Shown in pieces: positions 7,620 through 11,753 of a stretch of DNA of 11,753 nucleotides. Source of the DNA: Halobacteriales archaeon QH_10_67_13. Lineage in GTDB: Archaea; Halobacteriota; Halobacteria; Halobacteriales; Haloarculaceae. A program made the position numbers and the translations under genes. Below the pieces are notes generated by a model, which was given only the letters and a program-made list of their open reading frames with translations, did no database searches and was not told where the DNA came from. The stretch's first letter is position 1. Every line of letters begins with the position of its first letter. Location of the stretch: contig PXQL01000073.1 of NCBI GenBank assembly GCA_003021335.1, forward strand, positions 3,394 through 15,146. Reading direction: 5' to 3'.

Positions 7620-7647
7620 GTCGCGACCGAACCGGTGAGGTCGCGAC
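7620..7647. repeat. Hairpin of two GTCGCGAC palindromes between crtY and pstB
   Basis: GTCGCGACC (7620-7628) and GGTCGCGAC (7639-7647) form a perfect 9-bp inverted repeat around a 10-nt loop that itself contains ACCGGT. Each arm also contains the self-complementary octamer GTCGCGAC, and the two copies sit 20 bp apart, about two helical turns. It begins 25 bp past the crtY stop on the transcribed side, so it could be a 3' structure or terminator of crtY mRNA, although no U-tract follows. It could equally be a DNA-binding site in the pstB upstream region. Confidence 0.5.
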
Positions 7648-7672
7648 CCCTGTGACCCATAGATAACGGTCA

Positions 7673-8515
7673 TCAGCTCCCCGAGCGGGAGCTCGACCCG
7701 GACCCGCGGACCTCGGGCTCGGGTTCGTCGACGCGGCCGGGAGTGAGCCGGCGCATGATCATCGACGGGACGTACCGGTCGAGCGTCCCGGTCTGGTCGT
7801 CGTAATCGAGGACCCACTCGAACAACACGAGCCCGAAGACGGTCATCAGGCTGGCCGAGACGAAAAACAGCATCTCCTCGACCGGGAGCCCGAGCACGGC
7901 GAGACCGCTGGTATACTGTTTCGAGATCACCCAGGTCCCCATCTCGATGGCCGTCCGATCGATGAGCCAGAAATACAGTGACGGGACGACCGTCGCCTCG
8001 ACCCAGGGCCGCCACTCCCGGAGCAGGTAGCCGCCGCCGACGGCCCACTGGATCGTGACGACCGGTCCGACCCAGGCGACGAGCCCGCCGAGGTACAGAT
8101 ACGAGTCACCCAGAGTCACCAGGTAGAGCCCACCGGCGAGCATCCCCAGGCCGACCAGTACCCCGAGCGCGCGGGGGAGCCGAGCGAAGTCTCCCTCCCG
8201 GTAGGCCGGATCGAACCCGCGAACGTACAGGTACAGCCCGACGATCAGCGTCTGCAGGCTAAAAAACATGTACTCGCCCAGCGGGATCTCAAGGTGACGA
8301 GCGAATACAGCCCCGTCGCCGTACCACCACGCTCCCTGAGAGATCATGAAACTCCCCCAGGGGGTCGTGTACGCGAAGGCGATCGCGACGAGGATGCCGA
8401 GGCCAACGGCGCCCCGGCGGCGTCTGGTCGGCTCGTACCGGGGAAGTAGGTACAACAGTCCCACGAGTACCGGTAAGACAAACACCGCGTGGAACTGGAG
8501 GTAGGTCAGCTGCAC
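7673..8515 (-). CDS. crtY: Lycopene beta-cyclase, fused CrtYc/CrtYd (CarR) type
   Basis: The 280-residue membrane protein has about seven hydrophobic segments in two homologous halves, as in fused heterodimer-type carotenoid cyclases. The first half has YTTPWGSFMISQGAWWYG (49-66) and IPLGEYMFF (77-85). The second has WLIDRTAIEMGTWVIS (183-198) and LPVEEMLFF (210-218), which are the paired PxE(E)xxFF motifs of this family. It would cyclise lycopene to beta-carotene, the precursor of retinal for rhodopsins. The first motif has Gly where many bacterial members have Glu. The start is GTG 8515. The C-terminus after residue 255 is a hydrophilic tail rich in Ser, Arg and Glu. No other carotenoid gene or brp/blh is adjacent. 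It is divergent from the five-cysteine protein across 130 bp. Confidence 0.92.
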   Translation of the reverse strand: MQLTYLQFHAVFVLPVLVGLLYLLPRYEPTRRRRGAVGLGILVAIAFAYTTPWGSFMISQGAWWYGDGAVFARHLEIPLGEYMFFSLQTLIVGLYLYVRGFDPAYREGDFARLPRALGVLVGLGMLAGGLYLVTLGDSYLYLGGLVAWVGPVVTIQWAVGGGYLLREWRPWVEATVVPSLYFWLIDRTAIEMGTWVISKQYTSGLAVLGLPVEEMLFFVSASLMTVFGLVLFEWVLDYDDQTGTLDRYVPSMIMRRLTPGRVDEPEPEVRGSGSSSRSGS

Positions 8516-8614
8516 CGCGAGTCACCCGCCCGCCGTACGCTCACCATACAATCAACTGGGACGGTAGCCGGCTAAAAGATATCGTTCTCGGGCGCCCGCA
8601 ACGAGGCCCCAACC

Positions 8615-8622
8615 TATTTTTT
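8615..8622 (+). promoter_or_regulatory. TATA-like element of the five-cysteine protein operon
   Basis: TATTTTTT is centred about 27 bp before the ATG at 8646, in a gap otherwise rich in G and C. Spacing fits a leaderless transcript covering the two coupled genes downstream. Confidence 0.55.
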
Positions 8623-8645
8623 CCTCGGACCCTCCGTACGGATCG

Positions 8646-9032
8646 ATGATTCGGCGAGCGCTCCACGCGATCGGGTACCTCCTCGCACACGTCCTCTTTC
8701 TCGGCGCCCATACGCCCGAGGCGATCGTGAGACGGCTGCGGATCGCCTACCGGCTGGTGGGGGTGCGGATCGTCGAGACACCGACGGTCGACGCGACCGA
8801 GCGCACCGTCTTTCTCTGCCCGTACCGGAACCTCGCGGCTGGCCGCGTCGGCAGACACCGGCTCTGTCACGACATCCTCGATCGGGTCGACGACGGGTAC
8901 GTGACCTACCTCCGCCGGCACCGGGACATCGACTACCAGCGCCCGCGGAGCTGTGCGCGGCTGGCGTACTGCGGGGCCTCCGAGTACTGTTACTCCGAGG
9001 TGTCCTCGCGCCCGGACCCACCCGAACGGTGA
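8646..9032 (+). CDS. Unrecognised small protein with five conserved-looking cysteines
   Basis: I cannot assign this 128-residue protein to a family. The N-terminus (residues 5-22) is hydrophobic to amphipathic, then comes an Arg-rich stretch (RRLRIAYRLVGVR). The C-terminal half carries Cys at 58, 74, 103, 109 and 115, in FLCPYRN, RLCHDILDRVDDGY, and RSCARLAYCGASEYCYSEV. Such a set of cysteines in a basic, tyrosine-rich context could bind an iron-sulfur cluster or zinc, or form a redox centre, but this is inference. The start is ATG 8646, with a TATA-like element 24-31 bp upstream. Its TGA overlaps the GTG of the following methyltransferase (GTGA, 9029-9032), so the two are probably translated together and may act in one pathway. 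Codon use matches its neighbours, giving no sign of recent transfer. Confidence 0.72.
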   Translation: MIRRALHAIGYLLAHVLFLGAHTPEAIVRRLRIAYRLVGVRIVETPTVDATERTVFLCPYRNLAAGRVGRHRLCHDILDRVDDGYVTYLRRHRDIDYQRPRSCARLAYCGASEYCYSEVSSRPDPPER

Positions 9033-9772
9033 CCCACGAGGAGTCGGTGCGGCAGCAGATTGCGGCGCAGTTCTCCTACCTGGGCGACCGCGCGGACATC
9101 TGGCGGGGGTTGGAGCTGTTCTTAGACACCGACGCGTACCTCAACCTAGGGTATTCGCGGCGGTACCAGCCCCACGCGCTGGGCTCGCCGCAGGGCCGGC
9201 TCGCCGCCCGCGTCGGCCGCAGCCTCGCCGCTCGGCTCCCCGAGGGGGGAACGGGCGAGCGAGTCCTCGACGTGGGGTGTGGACGGGGCGGGCCGGCGGC
9301 GGTCCTCGCCGATCGGTACGGATGGCGGGTCCTCGGCGTCGACCTCGTGGCCTACAACGCCCGACGGGCGCGACGGACGGCCGCCGACCGGGGGGTCGAG
9401 GGAGCGACCTCGTTTTCTGTCAGCGACGCGACCGCGCTGCCGGTGGCCTCGGGATCGGTCGCCGGAGCCGTCGCCGTCGACGCGTTGGTCTACGCGGAGT
9501 ACCGGTCGATGATCGAGGCGGCCGGACTCGAAGTGCGCACGGTTGCAGATCTCACGGCCCACAGTGTCGGGCGGTTCCGGCGCTGGTCGGGGCTGTACCT
9601 CCGGCTGCTCGCGAGCCCGATCGGGGACCGCATCGAGCGGCTCCTCGCCGCCAGAGGGCTGGATCCGGCGGCGGTCACGGCACAGATCCGGCGGGCCCAC
9701 GCCGCCCTGCCCGCGCTGGGTCACGCACTCTTCGTTCTCAAGGACCCACGGAAAGGACTTTATCGCCGGTAG
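9029..9772 (+). CDS. Class I SAM-dependent methyltransferase with an apparent internal deletion
   Basis: The 247-residue protein has a Rossmann methyltransferase N-terminus. AQFSYLGDRADIWRGLELFL resembles small-molecule (UbiE/tocopherol-type) methyltransferases, SAM motif I VLDVGCGRGGPAA is at 79-91, VLGVDL at 101-106 carries the acidic ribose-binding residue, and DATALPVASGSVAGAVAVDAL spans 133-153. The family then normally has a helix, the RVLRPGG-type strand and a lid region before the segment found here at 158-174 (YRSMIEAAGLEV through ADLT). Here DALVYA (151-156) passes directly to EYRSMIEAAGLEV, so roughly 50-65 residues appear missing, in frame, near 9497. The product may be inactive or misfolded, or a divergent short form. 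The GTG start overlaps the TGA of the preceding gene. The substrate is unknown. The purL promoter lies within its last codons. Confidence 0.75.
   Translation: MTHEESVRQQIAAQFSYLGDRADIWRGLELFLDTDAYLNLGYSRRYQPHALGSPQGRLAARVGRSLAARLPEGGTGERVLDVGCGRGGPAAVLADRYGWRVLGVDLVAYNARRARRTAADRGVEGATSFSVSDATALPVASGSVAGAVAVDALVYAEYRSMIEAAGLEVRTVADLTAHSVGRFRRWSGLYLRLLASPIGDRIERLLAARGLDPAAVTAQIRRAHAALPALGHALFVLKDPRKGLYRR
9758..9764 (+). promoter_or_regulatory. TATA-like element of purL
   Basis: CTTTATC is centred about 25 bp before the purL ATG at 9786, inside the last codons of the methyltransferase. This fits a leaderless purL transcript and supports that start. Confidence 0.5.
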
Positions 9773-9785
9773 AGCAAGGGGGGTC

Positions 9786-11753
9786 ATGATCCCGGAGGCC
9801 GACCGCGAGCGGATCGTCGCGGAACTCGGGCGCGAGCTCACTCAACCCGAGACTGCCCTGTTCGAGAACCTCTGGAGCGAGCACTGCGCGTACCGGTCCT
9901 CGCGGCGGCTGCTCGAGGCCTTCGAGACCGACGGCGATGCCGTCGTGGTCGGTCCCGGCGACGACGCCGCCGTAGTGGCCGTCCCGATCGACGAGCCGGC
10001 GGCCGATCGAGACTCGGAGGCGGAGTCGGACGCGGAGACGCCCGATTGCGCTCGCGGATTCGCTGTACGTCGGACCGTTCGATCGGGAGCGCTCGCGGTA
10101 CCTCTTCGAGGGGGTCGTCGAGGGCATCGCCGACTACGGCAACGCGATCGGCGTCCCGACCGTCGCCGGAAGCGTCGCCTTCCACGAGGGCTACGAGGAG
10201 AACCCGCTCGTGAACGTCGCCTGCGTCGGCCTGGCCGACGCCGACCGGCTCGTCGGCGGCGCGCTCGAGACGCCAGGCGACGACTTGGTCTTGCTCGGCA
10301 ACGCGACCGGCCGCGACGGGCTCGGCGGGGCGAGTTTCGCGAGCGAGGACATCGAAGAAGACACCGAAACTGAGGCCCGCCCCGCCGTCCAGGTTGGCGA
10401 TCCTTACGCGGAGAAACGGCTGATCGAGGCCAACGAGCGGCTGCTCGATGAGGGGCTGGTCGTCGCCGCCCGCGACCTGGGCGCGGCGGGGCTCGGCGGC
10501 GCGACCGCGGAGATGGCCGCACAGGGCGAGCTCGGCGCGCGGATCGACCTCGGAGCCGTTCACCTGCGGGAGCCGGGGATGACCGCCGCCGAGATCCTTC
10601 TCTCCGAGTCCCAAGAGCGGATCTGCTACGAGGTCAAGCCCGAAGACACACAACGTATCCAGGCGATCGCCGAGCGGTTCGACCTGGGCTGTTCGGTCGT
10701 CGGCGAAGTCACCGGTTCGGGCTACGTCTGCCAGTTCGAGGGTGAGCGCGCGGTCGCGGCGCCCCCGGCCTTCCTCGCAGAGGGCGCCCCGGCACACGAC
10801 CGCGAACGAGTGTCGCCCGACCGGTCGCCCGCCCGCGAGCACCCCTCGCCGGAGCTGGGGGCGGCCCTCGAGGCGGTGCTCGCGGCGCCAAGCGTGGCCT
10901 CCGCGGAGTGGATCTACCGCCAGTACGACCACGAGGTGGGGCTTCGGACCGTGCTCCGGCCGGGCGACGACGCTGCCGTGCTCGCCCTGCGGGAGGCGGC
11001 CGACGGCGTCGAGCTCGCGCTCGCGGCCGGCGCCGAGCCCGGGTGGACGGCCGCCGCGCCTTACGAGGGCGCCCGGGGCATAGCATTGGAGAACGCCGCG
11101 AACGTCGCCGCGAAGGGCGCGCGCCCGCTCGCGGCCGTCGATTGTCTCAACGGCGGCAACCCCAAGGACGCGTCGGTCTACGGCGGCTTCGCCGCGACCG
11201 TCGACGGGCTGGCGGAGATGTTCGCGGCGCTCGGGGTGCCCGTCGTGGGCGGAAACGTCTCGCTGTACAACGACGCCCCGAGCGGCCCGATCCCGCCGAC
11301 CCCGACCGTCGCCGTTGTCGGTACCAGGAGCGGCTCGGCCGCGCCGACGCTGTCGCTGTCCGGCGAGGGAACGCTGCTGCTGGTCGGTGCTCCGTCCGAT
11401 CGGCTCGGAGGCTCCGTGTATCTCGATCAGTTCGGCGGGAGCGACCGGTTCCCGGAGCTGTCGGCGTCGCCGGCGGAGCTGATCGAGGCGGTCGCGACGA
11501 TCGCCGAGCTGTCGGAAACGAGGGCGATCCACGACATCAGCGACGGCGGGCTCGCGGTCGCGCTCGCCGAAATGGTCACCGACGAGGCCGGAGCTTCGGT
11601 GACCGTCGCGAACCGGCCGCGGCTGTTCTCCGAGCGTCCCGGGCGGGTGATCGTCGAGACGACCGACCCCGAGGCGGTTCGGGCGACCATCGACGGTGCC
11701 GCCCCGGTTCGACGGCTCGGCCGCGCCGACGGATCAGGGACGCTGTCGCTGTC
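9786..11753 (+). pseudogene. purL: purL, FGAM synthase subunit PurL, missing its SHNHPS region and frameshifted; 3' end outside window
   Basis: PurL is the ATP-dependent catalytic subunit that turns FGAR and glutamine-derived ammonia into FGAM in purine synthesis. From ATG 9786 the first frame gives the expected N-terminus: LFENLWSEHCAYRSSR (25-40) and [12 protein letters not shown] (57-68). It then enters an acidic linker ending DAETP. The segment that should follow, about 40-45 residues with ESHNHPS and GAATGVGGIVRD, is absent. Homology resumes at about 10045 in the +1 frame as [15 protein letters not shown]. It continues without interruption through [48 protein letters not shown] and [16 protein letters not shown], to the window end about 20-25 residues short of the usual C-terminus. 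The loss includes the family's catalytic histidine motif, so the gene as read cannot give active enzyme. Sequence or assembly error must be excluded first, since the rest is highly conserved. The N-terminal frame alone runs to 10373. Confidence 0.88.
10015..10038 (+). repeat. Four imperfect CGGAGN hexamers at the purL deletion edge
   Basis: Four successive hexamers (CGGAGG, CGGAGT, CGGACG, CGGAGA) encode the acidic linker of PurL and end six bases before the point where homology resumes in another frame. Such a short tandem repeat can promote replication slippage or misassembly. Confidence 0.55.

Noticed and set aside
9740..10060. Intein, intron or translational bypass as an explanation for the purL break
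   Set aside because: These would add sequence between conserved parts; here sequence is absent, so none can restore the protein.
9838..11532. A 564-codon open frame antisense to purL
   Set aside because: It is Arg/Gly-rich with no recognisable domain, and purL on the other strand is clearly conserved. Long antisense frames are common in GC-rich haloarchaeal genes.
1..11753. Mobile element, CRISPR array, toxin-antitoxin or defence system
   Set aside because: I saw no transposase, integrase, spaced direct repeats, or defence-type gene pair, and composition is uniform across the window.

Overview
This window comes from a halophilic archaeon (class Halobacteria). It is very GC-rich, its proteins are strongly acidic and low in lysine, and several genes have an A/T-rich TATA-like element about 25-28 bp before the start codon with no room for a long leader. 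One protein carries a haloarchaeal-type twin-arginine lipoprotein signal, and the protein families match haloarchaeal members. The genus cannot be told from the sequence alone.

Layout, left to right. An AhpD-like peroxidase-related protein (+, 5' cut by the window edge) converges on birA, biotin-protein ligase (-). A DsbA-like thioredoxin-fold lipoprotein (-) follows. A damaged larC (+; nickel-pincer cofactor synthesis) converges on an uncharacterised RuvC/RNase H-fold-like protein (-), which is divergent from purK (+; purine synthesis). Converging on purK is an HD-domain phosphohydrolase gene split by a one-base frameshift (-). Then come a thiol peroxiredoxin (-), a stand-alone pstB (-; phosphate ABC transporter ATPase) with an unusual pair of interleaved dyads upstream, and a carotenoid-type lycopene cyclase, crtY (-). 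Divergent from crtY is a coupled pair: an unrecognised five-cysteine protein and a SAM methyltransferase whose middle is missing (+). The window ends in purL (+), which lacks its SHNHPS catalytic region, is frameshifted and runs off the edge.

Most of this is ordinary housekeeping and accessory haloarchaeal content arranged as short, mostly single-gene transcription units. I see no CRISPR array, tRNA, rRNA, insertion sequence or phage gene. What stands out is damage: four genes (larC, the HD gene, the methyltransferase and purL) each carry a lesion in an otherwise well-conserved reading frame. Three of these are internal losses of roughly 40-65 codons and one is a single missing base. They lie in 11.8 kb beside intact, well-conserved neighbours. 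Such clustering, including in a purine gene, points either to assembly or sequencing error or to a decaying genome, and reads must be checked before any biology is built on it.

The most interesting non-coding signals are in the 217-bp gap upstream of pstB: two overlapping inverted repeats beside the promoter, and a separate hairpin built from two GTCGCGAC palindromes beyond the crtY stop. The most interesting unknown protein is the five-cysteine protein translationally coupled to the methyltransferase. No stretch longer than 300 bases is without a gene.
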